Position numbers and translations under genes: made by a program. Source: Hyphomicrobium sp. (GTDB lineage Bacteria > Pseudomonadota > Alphaproteobacteria > Rhizobiales > Hyphomicrobiaceae). Taken from it: a DNA stretch of 64,000 bases. The DNA lies in the NCBI GenBank assembly GCA_016716675.1, contig JADJVG010000004.1, forward strand, positions 124,001-188,000, in the 5' to 3' direction. The notes below the pieces were generated by a model. It was not told the origin of the DNA, did not search any database, and saw only the letters and a program-made list of their open reading frames with translations. Shown here one piece after another: positions 1-8,582 of this stretch (position 1 is its first letter; each line of letters opens with the position of its first letter).

Positions 1-463
1 CGCTGTCGGTGATGCGGCCAGACTGCAAAGTTGTGCCGTCCCGCAACGGACCTTCGCCGGTCAGAACAGCGTGTTTGACCTGTTCGAGCGCGAACTTGAC
101 CAAGCTCACCGGCGCCCAACGTGCCTTGTCCAGAACATTGACGAGCAGTTCGAGTTCCGTTCGGCTATCGACCAAGCCGTCCTTGGACACGCGGTCGATG
201 AGCCAATGGCCATTGTTCGCGGTCAGGTAACCCTGCGGCTGCTCCTGAAAAACGATGAAGTCCGTCAGACCTTCAACGAAGAGTTCCGACCACGCAGCAG
301 GCTTCAAAGCGCACTCTGTGTTGATGCGAAACAGCAGTTCGGCTTCGTCGGCAGAAATCACGCCATCTTCGTAGAAAACCCGCCGAAAGCGGGCGATATC
401 CGCGTCTTTGATGCTACCGCGGCTTAGTATTTCCTGAACCGGCAGCGAACCGAAACCACTCAT
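1..463 (-). CDS. Hypothetical protein, 3' part beyond window edge
   Basis: An open frame on the minus strand starts at the ATG at 463-461, behind a G-rich Shine-Dalgarno stretch, and runs off the left edge without a stop, giving at least 154 residues. The protein starts MSGFGSLPVQEILSRGSIKD and is acidic and soluble-looking, with no signal peptide or membrane segment. It has a pattern of Trp, Leu and Phe residues (WSELFVEGLTDF) seen in uncharacterised alphaproteobacterial proteins. I do not recognise a named family. Plus-strand frames through the same DNA have no recognisable product and weaker start contexts. Confidence 0.7.
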   Translation of the reverse strand, partial: MSGFGSLPVQEILSRGSIKDADIARFRRVFYEDGVISADEAELLFRINTECALKPAAWSELFVEGLTDFIVFQEQPQGYLTANNGHWLIDRVSKDGLVDSRTELELLVNVLDKARWAPVSLVKFALEQVKHAVLTGEGPLRDGTTLQSGRITDS

Positions 464-736
464 AGAAACCCCCGCCTACTTTGAAATATATCGTGGGGAT
501 CAAAGTAGGTTGGGGTGCTTAATCAGCTCTTAAAGTCTGTCTCAATCGTCGCACGCGCCCCCCGACTGTGGCGAGGAAGTAACATTCGGCGTCCCGCCAC
601 CACAGGCAGGGCAACACGGTCAGGGCCGCAGCACTGGCGCCTCGCTCCGAAACCAATGGAGCGCGACCCAATACTGCGGCCCTTGTTTCTCCGATAAACT
701 CCCGCAAGCTCACCAGAAAATTCAAGTTACTGGCGC

Positions 737-1096
737 TTACCAGTAACGGTGCCACCAAGCGCGGCGCTGCCAGCGGGGGCGGTAGAAATCGCCATCGCGA
801 TCGAAGCGGTGCCAACGGTTGTATCGACCATTACGATGCCCATAATGATGGCCTCTGTCGCCGTCGTCACGCCAATCGCGGTCGTTGTGGACAACCACCG
901 GCCTCTTCGGGGTGTAGGTACGCGTGTCGCTGTCGCGCCTATGTGTGGTGGTCCGCTCGGTGCTCGTCTTGCCGGACCAGGTGCGGTCACCGGAATATTC
1001 GCGGGTATACTCGCGGGCATTGGCTGTCGTCGCGGCGGTCAGAAGAAGCGCCAGGGCGCCGGCAAACGTGATGACTGAAACGCGGTGTGTGCTCAT
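737..1096 (-). CDS. Small exported basic, Arg/Tyr/Trp-rich protein
   Basis: A 119-residue protein. The N-terminus is a clear Sec signal peptide, with a hydrophobic core to about residue 24 and a probable cut after ATTANA. The mature part is low-complexity and strongly charged, rich in Arg, Asp, His, Tyr and Trp, and ends in an aromatic-basic tail (RRAWWHRYW). It is probably periplasmic or envelope-associated. No family is recognised and no function is claimed. It stands alone on the minus strand, next to two other small exported-protein genes facing the same way. The plus-strand frame over the same bases has no good start. Confidence 0.6.
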   Translation of the reverse strand: MSTHRVSVITFAGALALLLTAATTANAREYTREYSGDRTWSGKTSTERTTTHRRDSDTRTYTPKRPVVVHNDRDWRDDGDRGHHYGHRNGRYNRWHRFDRDGDFYRPRWQRRAWWHRYW

Positions 1097-1219
1097 CGAA
1101 GTCCCCTGTTCGTAACGCCGCCAGCACCATGCTGGGTCAGGCTGAACATGGACAAAGATTAGCGTACCGCGCCTGAACCCACTCTGAAGCTTGGCGTCAT
1201 CTGCTGTTCATGACTCGCC

Positions 1220-1254
1220 AAAAGAAAAGCCGCGCACGGAACCCCGCACGCGGC
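1220..1254 (-). terminator. Rho-independent terminator after the YARHG-like gene
   Basis: On the minus strand GCCGCG (1254-1249) pairs with CGCGGC (1234-1229), followed by TTTTCTTTT. It lies about 30 bases past the stop of the gene at 1286-1576. Confidence 0.75.
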
Positions 1255-1285
1255 CATCGGAGGAGACCATTGCTGCCGTCCATTC

Positions 1286-1576
1286 TCAGCAGCTCTGGCG
1301 TTTCGCCGACCTCTTGATGTCGCGGAGCGTCAAGCGATCCTGTGTGCTGAGCGGCACGTCAGCCTCGGCGTCAAATTGGCAGCCGGCATTGCCGAACTGT
1401 TTAATCGCGCGCGGAGACTTGAAACAGTAGCCGTTGGCTTTGAAAATCTGATTACGCAACGTCCAAAGCTCGTCGCAGCCGTAAGCGTCGCCCTGAACAT
1501 CGCCGGCGCGGGCTGGAAGGCTGGTGACTGTCGCTGCAGTAAGGACTGCGAGTATCGCTATGAGGGGTGATTTCAT
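1286..1576 (-). CDS. YARHG-domain-like exported protein
   Basis: The start at 1576 is chosen over an upstream in-frame ATG at 1639 because it opens directly into a signal peptide (MKSPLIAILAVLTAATV, probable cut after PARA). The mature part of about 75 residues contains YGCDELWTLRNQIFKANGYC and a second half with Cys and charged residues. The CDELWTLRN..F...GYCFKS pattern resembles the YARHG domain, a short extracytoplasmic domain of unknown function. Its four to five Cys residues suggest disulphides in the periplasm. The gene is monocistronic, with its own terminator downstream. Confidence 0.65.
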   Translation of the reverse strand: MKSPLIAILAVLTAATVTSLPARAGDVQGDAYGCDELWTLRNQIFKANGYCFKSPRAIKQFGNAGCQFDAEADVPLSTQDRLTLRDIKRSAKRQSC

Positions 1577-1704
1577 TGCAAGTTTCCCTAATTTACCGGC
1601 GCAGACATCGAAGGGCGCCAGATCCTTCGTCGTCGTCAAAAATGATTAGGTTCAAAGTGCATGGCGTGATTTTGCATCGCAAAGACGCATACACGCCGAA
1701 CTGA

Positions 1705-1735
1705 GAAAAAAGCCGCCCCTTTCGGAACGGCTTTG
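1705..1735 (-). terminator. Rho-independent terminator
   Basis: On the minus strand AAAGCCG and CGGC flank a loop and are followed by TTTTTT (1711-1706). It lies about 90 bases past the stop of the exported-protein gene at 1823-2155. Confidence 0.7.
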
Positions 1736-1822
1736 AAGTTGGCGCACATTCGGGGGGAGACTATGTGCGCGGGAGAAGGTCATGCCGTCCACCAGCTTGG
1801 AAGTCTTGAGGACGGGAAGCAT

Positions 1823-2155
1823 TTAGCGGCCGAAGCGCGGCAGCCACCAGGCGCGACGCCAGCCATCGCTGCTCTCGCGAACAATGCGGTTCTGTGCACC
1901 GTCCTGTAGTTTGTGGAGCGTGCGGCGCTCATCGCGCGACAGGCGGCCATCGGATTTCATGCTGTCTTCGATGCGGCTGATCTCGCGCTGTTCGCGGCGC
2001 AGTTTAATGCCCTCGCGCCAGGTGATCGTGCCGTTCTGGCGGCCGGCTTCGATCCAGTCGTTCTGCTCGGCTTCGCGGGCATCGTTCGAGTGAGCCAGCG
2101 CGACGGTGCTGGTTGCAGCGAGAGCGGCAAGGGCAAGAGCGGCAATCGTCTTCAT
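1823..2155 (-). CDS. Small exported protein with charged helical body
   Basis: The start at 2155 gives MKTIAALALAALAATS, a signal peptide with a likely cut after ALA. The roughly 90-residue mature part is rich in Arg, Glu and Asp and looks helical (IEAGRQNGTITWREGIKLRR, then SRIEDSMKSDGRLSRDERR). The G.I.W.E...LR.EQ..I....DG.L...ER..L pattern recurs in small exported alphaproteobacterial proteins of unknown function. An upstream in-frame ATG at 2182 would put charged residues before the signal peptide and is less likely. The terminator at 1705-1735 closes the unit. Confidence 0.65.
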   Translation of the reverse strand: MKTIAALALAALAATSTVALAHSNDAREAEQNDWIEAGRQNGTITWREGIKLRREQREISRIEDSMKSDGRLSRDERRTLHKLQDGAQNRIVRESSDGWRRAWWLPRFGR

Positions 2156-2398
2156 AACATCCTCTTTAGGTTGTCCGGCCATTACAAACCTGCGCGCCGG
2201 TCGGTTGATCTCAATGCTGGATGTTTAGCGGGACGGCTTTGAACCGGTTCTGAATGTGCGGTTTAGGCCGCGTTCATCTTGCCGAGACCCACCAGGCCCA
2301 TTCGTCGAACCGGCGGCGGCGCGCGCAAGTTGCCCATTTTGGCCAGCGTCTGATTCCCGCCGCTGCGGCTATTCCCGAAGCCAGCGAGATTTGCCAGA

Positions 2399-3361
2399 GT
2401 GCCGGACATGCGCATCGCCACATTCAATCTCGAAAATCTCGATCTACCGCTCGGCAACCGCGCCGCTATCCTGCGGCCGGCTCTGGCGCGGCTGAACGCC
2501 GACGTGTTGTGCCTTCAGGAGGTCAACGGCCAGCACATTCGCGGCCAATCGGGCCGCCACTTGCTGGCGCTCGATGCGTTGCTAGAAGGAACCGCCTACG
2601 CCACGTTCCATCGTGCTTCCACGTCCGCCGCTGGAAGTGCCAGCGCCGTCGATGTGCATAATCTCGTGACCCTGTCGCGCTATCCGATCCAACGCCAGCG
2701 CCAAGTTCATCACACCCTCGTCGCCGCCCTCGAAGGACAACTCGCAACTGCCATTCCTAAACCGGCAACGGCGTCACCGATCCGCTTTGACCGGCCGATC
2801 CTCGCGACTGAGATCGACGTCTCCGGCAAGGTTCTGCATGTCCTGAACGTCCACCTGCGTGCGCCACTCGCCACCGCAATTCCAGGCGGAAAGATTGCGC
2901 CCTTCACGTGGAAGTCGGTTAGCCAATGGGCCGAGGGGTTCTATCTTTCGGGCGTCAAGCGCAGCGGCCAAGCGCTCGAACTGCGCCTCATCATCGACGC
3001 GGCGATGGATGGCGATCCCAACGCGCTGATCGTTGCTGCCGGTGATTTTAATGCTGAAGATCACGAGACGCCGCTGCGCATCGTGACCGGCAGCACCGAG
3101 GATACAGGCAATCGCGAGCTCACCAACCGGGCCATGGTCGTTCTTGATCGCGCCATCGACCTAACGCGCCGCTTCTCCATTCTCCACCATGGCCGGCCGC
3201 AGATGGTCGATCATATCGTCGCCAGTCACGCGCTTTACGGTCATTTCCGCGCGATCGACGTGCACAACGAAGCTCTCGGCGACGAGGCGATCGGCTTCGC
3301 CAAGAATGTCGCGGCCATGGGGTCGTATCACGCAGCCGTCGTCGCGGAGTTCGATCTCTAG
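2399..3361 (+). CDS. Endonuclease/exonuclease/phosphatase-family protein
   Basis: A 320-residue protein of the EEP fold, the family of metal-dependent phosphodiesterases that includes ExoIII, DNase I and sphingomyelinases. The N-terminal strand RIATFNLENLD carries the metal-site Asn, LCLQEVNG supplies the conserved Glu, AAGDFNAEDHETPL is the D-x-N motif, and MVDHIVAS near residue 270 supplies the terminal D-H pair. There is no signal peptide, so it is probably cytoplasmic. The substrate cannot be told from sequence. An alternative start at 2408 removes only three residues. It converges on the SDR gene at 3383 with a 21-base gap. Confidence 0.8.
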   Translation: MPDMRIATFNLENLDLPLGNRAAILRPALARLNADVLCLQEVNGQHIRGQSGRHLLALDALLEGTAYATFHRASTSAAGSASAVDVHNLVTLSRYPIQRQRQVHHTLVAALEGQLATAIPKPATASPIRFDRPILATEIDVSGKVLHVLNVHLRAPLATAIPGGKIAPFTWKSVSQWAEGFYLSGVKRSGQALELRLIIDAAMDGDPNALIVAAGDFNAEDHETPLRIVTGSTEDTGNRELTNRAMVVLDRAIDLTRRFSILHHGRPQMVDHIVASHALYGHFRAIDVHNEALGDEAIGFAKNVAAMGSYHAAVVAEFDL

Positions 3362-3382
3362 GCCAATAGTGGCGGCAGCGCG

Positions 3383-4177
3383 TCAGGCGATTGTGCGCAC
3401 GATGCCGCCTTCGACGCGCAGCGCCGCGCCGTTGGTGGCGGAGGCTTCCTTCGACGCCGCATAGACCACCATGTTGGCGACCTCTTCGACGCTTGCGAAG
3501 CGTTGGATCAGCGACGTGGGCCGGTGCAGCTTGACGAAAGTTGCGGACATGTTTGCGACCGGAATGTCGGCGTCCTTGGCCATAGCGACAAGAAACTCTT
3601 CGACCCCGTCCGACAGCGTCGGGCCGGGCAGCACCGAATTCACCGTTACGCCCGTGCCCGCCGTCGTTTCAGCGAGTCCGCGCGCCACCGCGAGTTGCGC
3701 GGTTTTGGTGAAGCCGTAGTGGATCATCTCGGGCGGAATGTGCAGAGCTGATTCCGACGAGATGAAAACAATGCGACCCCAGTTGGTTTTCAGCATCGCC
3801 GGAAGGTAGGCGCGCGACAGGCGCACACCCGACATCACGTTGGTCTCAAAAAAGCGCGTCCAGTCGGCGTCGGAGATCTCGGCGAATGGCTTCGGCTCGA
3901 AGATGCCGGCATTGTTAATCAGAATATCGACGGACGGCGCCGCCGCGATTAGCGCACTGCACCCCTCCGCCGTCGAAACATCGGCGGCGACACCAGAGAC
4001 AACGGCCCCAGGTGCCGCAGCGCGGACGGCGGCAATGGCCTTATCGACGGTTGCTTGCTTGCGGCCGTTGACGATCACGGAAGCGCCCGATTGAGCTAGG
4101 CCCTTGGCGATCGCCAGACCAATACCGGCGGTTGAACCCGAGACGAGCGCGGTCTTACCGGTCAGATCAATCTTCAT
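3383..4177 (-). CDS. Short-chain dehydrogenase/reductase (SDR)
   Basis: A 264-residue classical SDR. It has the Rossmann motif TGKTALVSGSTAGIGLAIAK at the N-terminus, the NNAG motif (ILINNAGIFEP), the catalytic Ser (VFISSESALH) and the Tyr/Lys pair in HYGFTKTAQLAVARG. PGPTLSDGVEEF follows, and the C-terminus ends in an ALRVEGG motif typical of FabG-like reductases. It should use NAD(P)H on an unknown alcohol/ketone pair. The start at 4177 is preferred to 4219 because the cofactor motif begins at once. A 20-bp perfect palindrome lies 27 bases upstream and may be an operator. Confidence 0.85.
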   Translation of the reverse strand: MKIDLTGKTALVSGSTAGIGLAIAKGLAQSGASVIVNGRKQATVDKAIAAVRAAAPGAVVSGVAADVSTAEGCSALIAAAPSVDILINNAGIFEPKPFAEISDADWTRFFETNVMSGVRLSRAYLPAMLKTNWGRIVFISSESALHIPPEMIHYGFTKTAQLAVARGLAETTAGTGVTVNSVLPGPTLSDGVEEFLVAMAKDADIPVANMSATFVKLHRPTSLIQRFASVEEVANMVVYAASKEASATNGAALRVEGGIVRTIA

Positions 4178-4203
4178 GGGGGATGCGCCTTTCACGTTGC
4201 ACG

Positions 4204-4223
4204 TCAATTGTCGAAACAATTGA
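4204..4223. promoter_or_regulatory. Perfect inverted repeat, candidate operator of the SDR gene
   Basis: TCAATTGT and ACAATTGA are perfect 8-base arms around CGAA, at -27 to -46 from the SDR start. The form suits a dimeric repressor of the TetR, MarR or LysR type. No regulator gene is adjacent, so the role is inference. Confidence 0.35.
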
Positions 4224-4441
4224 ACGCTATGTCCATAATCGCAATGACACTTTTGTGCGAGCCGGGGCCGCGCCAGACCTCTTGGTGGAGCGGCGGCACA
4301 GCCCTCCGTTCGGCATCAAGTAGAAATAAGCTCGGCCGAAGTAGAAGACTTGCGCATCGCTTGCCTTATTCAGGCGTTACTTCTCTGTACACAGTTTGCT
4401 ATATGAATTTGGGGGGCGTCGTTCCCGGGTCAACCTGAGCG

Positions 4442-5897
4442 ATGATGCGCATGACCGTTGTTGACAAACTGCGAGCGTTCGCGCGGACCGGCCCACGCCC
4501 GGACGTCAACCCGGACGTTGCGCCTGCGCGGACGGCTCCTAGCCTGAAGCAGCGCGTTGCCCGCGCGTCGTCGCGACTGTCGCACGGCGTGTTCATAGGT
4601 CTGCTCGCATTTGCAGTGCTGCCGCGTACTGAACCCGCCGCCGAGCGTGCCCCTATTCCCAAGGCCCCACCTGCCCGCGAGATGAAGCGAGCCAAACAGT
4701 CCGAATTGGCGAAAGCCGTCGCGCCGTCTGCCATTGCCCCGACACCTGCAAAATATCAGCGTGCCGCCCCCGAAGCCGTCAAGGAACCGGTGCGGACACC
4801 GCCGTCGATCCGCGACCTCCCGCTTTCGATCGCGCGCGTCGCCGAACTGCCACCTCCCCGGCTGATCGCGCAGATCTCGCCGCCAATCAAAAGCGTGCCG
4901 CTGCTGGCGCTGCGCAAGCGCGATGCCGTTACCCTCCTGCCGCCGCCGCGCAAGGCGCTCACCGTCACCGAGCGCGAGATCAAGATCATCGTTGAAGCAG
5001 AGCCCGTTGTAGCCGTTGCTCCGCCGGCAAAACCTGCGGCCACCATTGGCGTCGCCAAGAGGGCGAGTGCGTTTACCGTGGTCAACGCCTGGTCGAACGA
5101 GCAGATCGCCGAAGCGCGCGCCATCTGCGCCAGGATCATCACGTCAGCTGACATCGTGGCGACGGAAGCCGAACCGGTGAGAGAGGGTTCGTGCGGTGCA
5201 CCCGCCCCCATCACCGTAAGTCAACTCGGCGCGCCAAAAGTCAAAATTCAACCTGCAGCGATGCTAACCTGCCCGATGGCGGCGGCCCTCAATACCTGGA
5301 TGACAAGCAAAGTTCAGCCCGCGGCACTCGCCGCGTTCGGCGTGCCCGTCACGCGGTTGATTTCAGCGTCATCGTATTCGTGCAGAAACCGCTATGGTCG
5401 GACCGACACGCAGCTCAGCGAACACGCGCTCATCAACGCTCTCGATCTGTCAGGATTCGTGCTGGCCGATGGGCGCAGCGTCCGCGTCTCTCAGGATTGG
5501 GGTGCGGTGGCGCGCGATGCGGTTACGCCGGACAAGAAGCCGGAGGCCAAGCCCGACATTCCAGTGCCGGTTGCGGTCAAAATCGAGACCGCCAAGCCGT
5601 CGTTCAAAGCCGGCCTCTCACTGCTCGGCGGAAAGTCGCTGGCGAAATTTATCAGCCCCAAAGACGTTGAAGCCGCCAAGGCTCGGTTGGCTAGCACCGC
5701 CTCGACAGACACTGCGCAGAAGGCTGCGGCTTCTGAACAAGATTTCCGTGCGCGGCAGAGAGACTTCCTGCACCGAGTCCATGCGGGCGCATGCGACGTG
5801 TTCGGGCACCGTACTCGGCCCCGAAGCCAACGACGCCCATCGCGACCACTTCCACCTCGACATGAAGCCGCGCCGACATAAGGCATATTGTCAGTAG
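4442..5897 (+). CDS. Extensin-family protein (C-terminal frameshift)
   Basis: The N-terminus has a short membrane segment near residues 48-60 and a long Pro/Ala/Lys-rich linker. The extensin-like C-terminal domain starts near residue 215. It contains GSCGAPAPITVSQLG, LTCPMAAALNTWM, SSYSCRNRYGR and SEHALINALDLSGF, with conserved Cys residues. This envelope domain occurs widely in Rhizobiales; its biochemical role is not settled. As read, the frame ends at 5881 with an unrelated Arg/Pro tail. Removing one G from the GGG at about 5806-5809 restores TVLGPEANDAHRDHFHLDM, the typical family ending, and a stop at 5897. The frameshift is therefore probably an indel in a short homopolymer. Confidence 0.8.
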
Positions 5898-6187
5898 CGC
5901 GCGCGCAGATCACGCCACAAAAGCACTTGCCTTCCACTTGTGCAGCGAAAGCGGCGGAGCGCATGCGATTAACCAATATGGCATCAACACGGCAAATCGA
6001 ATTCAAGCGCCAGCAACCCGCAGCATTTTCCAGAACGTCTGCCGCGTTACCTGACACTGCGCCAGCGTGCCGAGACATTGCCGCTTTGCTGTTTCATACG
6101 TCGCAAACCGTGCTTTCAAATCACTGAAAGCAGTGCTGCCGGCGACGATGGCCGGTGCGGGCACCCCCCCAAAAGCAAGGAAACAGA

Positions 6188-6562
6188 ATGAAAACGTCTA
6201 CTCTCAACGCGTGCAAAAGTGCCGGTGTTGGCCTCATCATCCTTGCGACGGCAACCGCGGTAGACGCGCACGCCGAAAATGCAGCATCGCTTTCGCTCGT
6301 CGCCCAAGCAGCCGAAACATTCAAATGCGAGAATGGCAAAACCGCCGAGGTCAAACATTACGAACTGAGCGACCAGAGCCTGTCATTTATTAAGTTGTCG
6401 TATGACGGCAAGACACACACCCTGCCGAACGTGCCAGCAGCGAGTGGGGTACGATTTTCCGATGAACTGACGATGGAGTGGCATGCCAAGGCAGACAGCG
6501 CTGTCTTGCAAAATCCTACCGACGCGAAGGCTGCTCCTATCGTATGCAACAAGGCCAAATAA
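6188..6562 (+). CDS. MliC-like (C-type lysozyme inhibitor family) exported protein
   Basis: The start at 6188 has AAGGAAAC just upstream and opens a signal peptide (probable cut near AHA, residue 29). The mature domain of about 95 residues has FKCENGKTAEVKHY, a run of beta strands, PAASGVRFSDELTMEWHAKA and a closing IVCNK. These match the MliC/PliC fold: an F-x-C start, the S-G-x-R/Y motif, and a second Cys forming a disulphide. Characterised members block host C-type lysozymes in the periplasm; here the role is inferred. The gene is monocistronic and converges on pccB across a hairpin-rich spacer. Confidence 0.7.
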   Translation: MKTSTLNACKSAGVGLIILATATAVDAHAENAASLSLVAQAAETFKCENGKTAEVKHYELSDQSLSFIKLSYDGKTHTLPNVPAASGVRFSDELTMEWHAKADSAVLQNPTDAKAAPIVCNKAK

Positions 6563-6621
6563 ACGCGCCTTTGCACACTTGCTGACATCTACGTCCGCTT
6601 AAACATCAGAACTCGCCTCTC

Positions 6622-6815
6622 CGGCGCGGGCGGTCGACACCACCAAGTAGAGTCGCCCGCGCCACCTCGGCCTCCGGCCGAGAGCCCGACCGGACGCGCA
6701 TCTGCGCGGAACGCTATCCACGAGCGCAAAACCAAAGCACCGGGCCAACGGCCCCAGAGCCCGACCGGGCGACGCGGCAAGCCGCGCCCCCGCGGAGGGC
6801 GCCCGCGGCATCAGC
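6622..6815. repeat. Array of back-to-back GC-rich hairpins in a convergent spacer
   Basis: Between the stops of the MliC-like gene and pccB lie six consecutive inverted repeats. They are GGCGCGGGCG/CGCCCGCGCC (6622-6631 with 6653-6662), CTCGGCC/GGCCGAG (6665-6681), CGCGCA/TGCGCG near 6693-6706, GGGCC/GGCCC near 6741-6754, GCGGC/GCCGC near 6775-6786, and CCGCGG/CCGCGG near 6793-6813. The 12-mer GAGCCCGACCGG occurs twice (near 6680 and 6756). No T-run marks a classic terminator. I see no gene here on either strand. Confidence 0.6.
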
Positions 6816-6838
6816 GCGGAATAGCGCCCGTGAGCGCC

Positions 6839-8371
6839 TCAAAGCGGAATATTATCGTGCTTCTTCCAGGGCGTTTCGACCTGCTTGTTACGCAGCATGT
6901 TGAGCGCACGGCAGAGACGCTTCCGGGTCGCCGATGGCGTGATGACTTCGTCGATGTAGCCACGCTCGGCGGCAACGAAGGGGTTGGCAAAGCGCTTCTG
7001 GTATTCGTCGATGCGCGCTTTGATCTTGTTGGGATCGCTCAACTCTGAGCGATACAGGATTTCAGCCGCACCCTTGGCACCCATGACGGCGATTTCAGCG
7101 GTCGGCCACGCGTAGTTGACGTCGCCGCCGATGTGCTTGGAGCTCATCACGTCGTAGGCGCCGCCGTAGGCCTTGCGCGTGATGACGGTGACTTTCGGCA
7201 CGGTTGCTTCCGAGTAAGCAAACAGCAACTTGGCGCCGTGCTTGATGAGGCCGCCGTATTCCTGCGCGGTGCCCGGCAAGAAGCCCGGCACGTCAACGAA
7301 CGTCACGATCGGAATATCGAAGCAATCGCAGAAACGCACGAAGCGCGCACCCTTGCGGGACGCGTCGCTATCGAGCACGCCGGCCATCATCAACGGCTGG
7401 TTGGCGACGATACCGACTGTGCGGCCTTCCAAGCGCGCAAACCCGGTGATGATGTTCTTGGCGTTTTCTGGTTGAATCTCGAAGAAGTCGCCCTCGTCGA
7501 CGACCTTCAGGATCAGCTCCTTCATGTCGTAGGGCTTGTTCGGATTGTCGGGGATCAGCGTGTCCAGCGAAGTCTCGATACGATCGGCGCTATCCTGGGT
7601 TTCGAGTTCCGGAACACCGCTTTCGTTGCACAGCGGCAGGAAGTCCATGAGGCGGCGCATTTGCAGCAGGCCCTGCACGTCGTTGTCATACGCCCCGTCC
7701 GCAACCGACGACTTGGACGTGTGAACCTTGGCGCCGCCCAGCTCTTCCGCCGTCACCGTCTCGTTGGTCACCGTCTTCACGACGTCGGGACCGGTGACGA
7801 ACATGTAGCTCGTGTCTTTCACCATGAAGATGAAATCGGTCATGGCGGGCGAGTAAACGTCGCCGCCCGCGCACGGTCCCATAATGAACGAGATCTGCGG
7901 GATCACGCCCGACGCTGCAACATTGCGCGCGAACACTTCGCCGTAGCCACCGAGCGCGTCGACGCCTTCCTGAATGCGTGCGCCACCAGCGTCGAACAGA
8001 CCGATGATCGGCGCGCGGTTGCGCAGCGCGAGGTCCTGGATCTTGGTGATCTTGCGCGCGTGGCTCTGCGACAGTGATCCACCCATGACGGTGAAGTCTT
8101 TGGCGAACACGTAAACGACGCGGCCGTTAATGGTGCCCCAACCGGTCACGACGCCGTCGCCCGGCACGCGGGTCTTTTCCATGCCGAACTCGGTGCAGCG
8201 ATGCTCGACGTACATGTCGAACTCTTCGAAGGAGTTCTCGTCGAGCAGCAACTCGATGCGTTCGCGTGCGGTCAGTTTACCCTTGGCGTGCTGGCTATCG
8301 ATACGGCCCTGACCGCCGCCGAGGCGGGCGTTATCGCGGCGCTTTTCAAGCTCGTCGATGATGTCTTTCAT
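6839..8371 (-). CDS. pccB: Propionyl-CoA carboxylase beta subunit (carboxyltransferase)
   Basis: A 510-residue acyl-CoA carboxylase carboxyltransferase, the expected length for PccB. The crotonase-type double domain is intact. The N-half has FAKDFTVMGGSLSQSHARKI, GLFDAGGARIQEGVDALGGY and FIMGPCAGGDVYSPAMTDF; the C-half has VDVPGFLPGTAQEYGGLIKHG and ITRKAYGGAYDVMSSKHIGG. It transfers CO2 from biotin on the alpha subunit to propionyl-CoA, giving methylmalonyl-CoA in the cytoplasm. The biotin-carrying alpha subunit is not in the window. Specificity for propionyl- over other acyl-CoAs is inferred from overall similarity. An acyl-CoA transferase gene lies 1.2 kb away. Confidence 0.9.
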   Translation of the reverse strand: MKDIIDELEKRRDNARLGGGQGRIDSQHAKGKLTARERIELLLDENSFEEFDMYVEHRCTEFGMEKTRVPGDGVVTGWGTINGRVVYVFAKDFTVMGGSLSQSHARKITKIQDLALRNRAPIIGLFDAGGARIQEGVDALGGYGEVFARNVAASGVIPQISFIMGPCAGGDVYSPAMTDFIFMVKDTSYMFVTGPDVVKTVTNETVTAEELGGAKVHTSKSSVADGAYDNDVQGLLQMRRLMDFLPLCNESGVPELETQDSADRIETSLDTLIPDNPNKPYDMKELILKVVDEGDFFEIQPENAKNIITGFARLEGRTVGIVANQPLMMAGVLDSDASRKGARFVRFCDCFDIPIVTFVDVPGFLPGTAQEYGGLIKHGAKLLFAYSEATVPKVTVITRKAYGGAYDVMSSKHIGGDVNYAWPTAEIAVMGAKGAAEILYRSELSDPNKIKARIDEYQKRFANPFVAAERGYIDEVITPSATRKRLCRALNMLRNKQVETPWKKHDNIPL

Positions 8372-8582
8372 GGGCGGGCACCTTAAACCTGAGCTGGATC
8401 TGAGAAAATGAAGCTAGGGGGGCTCCTTAGCATGGCAGCGAAGGCACGCAAACGCTCTCCTGGGGATGGGGCAAACTCGATAACCATTTGCCGCAGGATA
8501 TTGCCTAACCCTGTCCCAAAGTCGTGCCCATCCGCGCCCGGAGCCGCGTTCACCAAGCCGACCCAAGTGCGTTGGCGGTCGC

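Noticed and set aside
7133..8077. 314-codon plus-strand open frame
   Set aside because: It lies wholly antisense to pccB, has no ribosome site and no recognisable motif; high GC content favours such frames.
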